40,838 nt of DNA from an uncultured Treponema sp. (lineage in GTDB: Bacteria > Spirochaetota > Spirochaetia > Treponematales > Treponemataceae). Each line of letters begins with the position of its first letter. The stretch's first letter is position 1. The position numbers were made by a program, and so were the translations under genes. The stretch lies in NCBI RefSeq assembly GCF_945873775.1, contig NZ_CAMCEC010000021.1, positions 1 to 40,838 of the forward strand, given 5' to 3'. Of this stretch, positions 40,837-40,838 are shown piece by piece. The notes under the pieces are model-generated. The model saw only the letters and a program-made list of their open reading frames with translations. It did no database searches and was not told the origin of the DNA.

Positions 40837-40838
40837 AA

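Overview
The window looks like chromosomal DNA of a fermentative, polysaccharide-using spirochaete, most likely a gut or rumen Treponema. This is an inference from AT-rich composition, gene content (PFL/UPF0210 protein, BspA-type leucine-rich repeats, HD-GYP protein, exported flavin fumarate reductase, GH9 cellulase, short GH77 enzyme) and protein character; no rRNA or tRNA gene was recognised to test it. No insertion sequence, prophage, CRISPR array or replication origin was seen.

Layout. 1-3537 (+): a cut-off iron-alcohol-dehydrogenase-like protein, a SpoU/TrmH RNA methyltransferase, a GT4 glycosyltransferase and an unknown membrane protein. 3509-5070: a YfcE-type phosphodiesterase divergent from lspA plus a small 2-TM gene. 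5075-7808 (-): pyrimidine genes pyrF and a fused pyrK-pyrD. 7974-12220 (-): PFL protein, a cluster of short palindromic repeats, an FMN/FAD fumarate-reductase-like lipoprotein and a leucine-rich-repeat protein. 12342-15036 (+): an RluA-type pseudouridine synthase and metNI without metQ. 15033-18274 (-): a tight operon of a divergent SDF-family symporter, rsmE and DUF763. 18332-21032 (-): a TrpXYZ-like ABC importer. 21245-22762 (-): putP. 23192-28993 (+): a sugar operon (binding protein, two permeases, LacI regulator, 4-alpha-glucanotransferase) with a perfect LacI-type operator at its promoter and a strong terminator. 29291-32836 (+): a GH9 cellulase next to an HD-GYP protein whose outer domain resembles a family 2 cellulose-binding module. 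32963-34795: aspS. 34812-35547 (-): a HepT/MntA toxin-antitoxin pair. 35742-39886 (+): an unusual five-gene cluster (SafE-like membrane protein, NapH/CcoG-like polyferredoxin, exported DOMON-like/TPR protein, LytTR regulator, DUF3021 membrane protein). 39903-40811: an XRE regulator divergent from a small 2-TM protein.

Three signals stand out. First, at least five genes (yfcE-like, lspA, pyrF, rluA-like, metN) have a -10 box ending exactly 6 bases before the start codon, so their mRNAs should be leaderless; the SDF symporter has an 8-base version. Second, a family of about nine intergenic palindromes keeps a fixed 9-5-9 shape with constant ends and loop while the inner stem bases change in pairs. 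Third, two assemblies may be new: the cellulase/CBM2-like HD-GYP neighbourhood, and the polyferredoxin-DOMON-LytTR cluster.

All motif and family calls were made by eye; no alignment, profile search or structure prediction was run.
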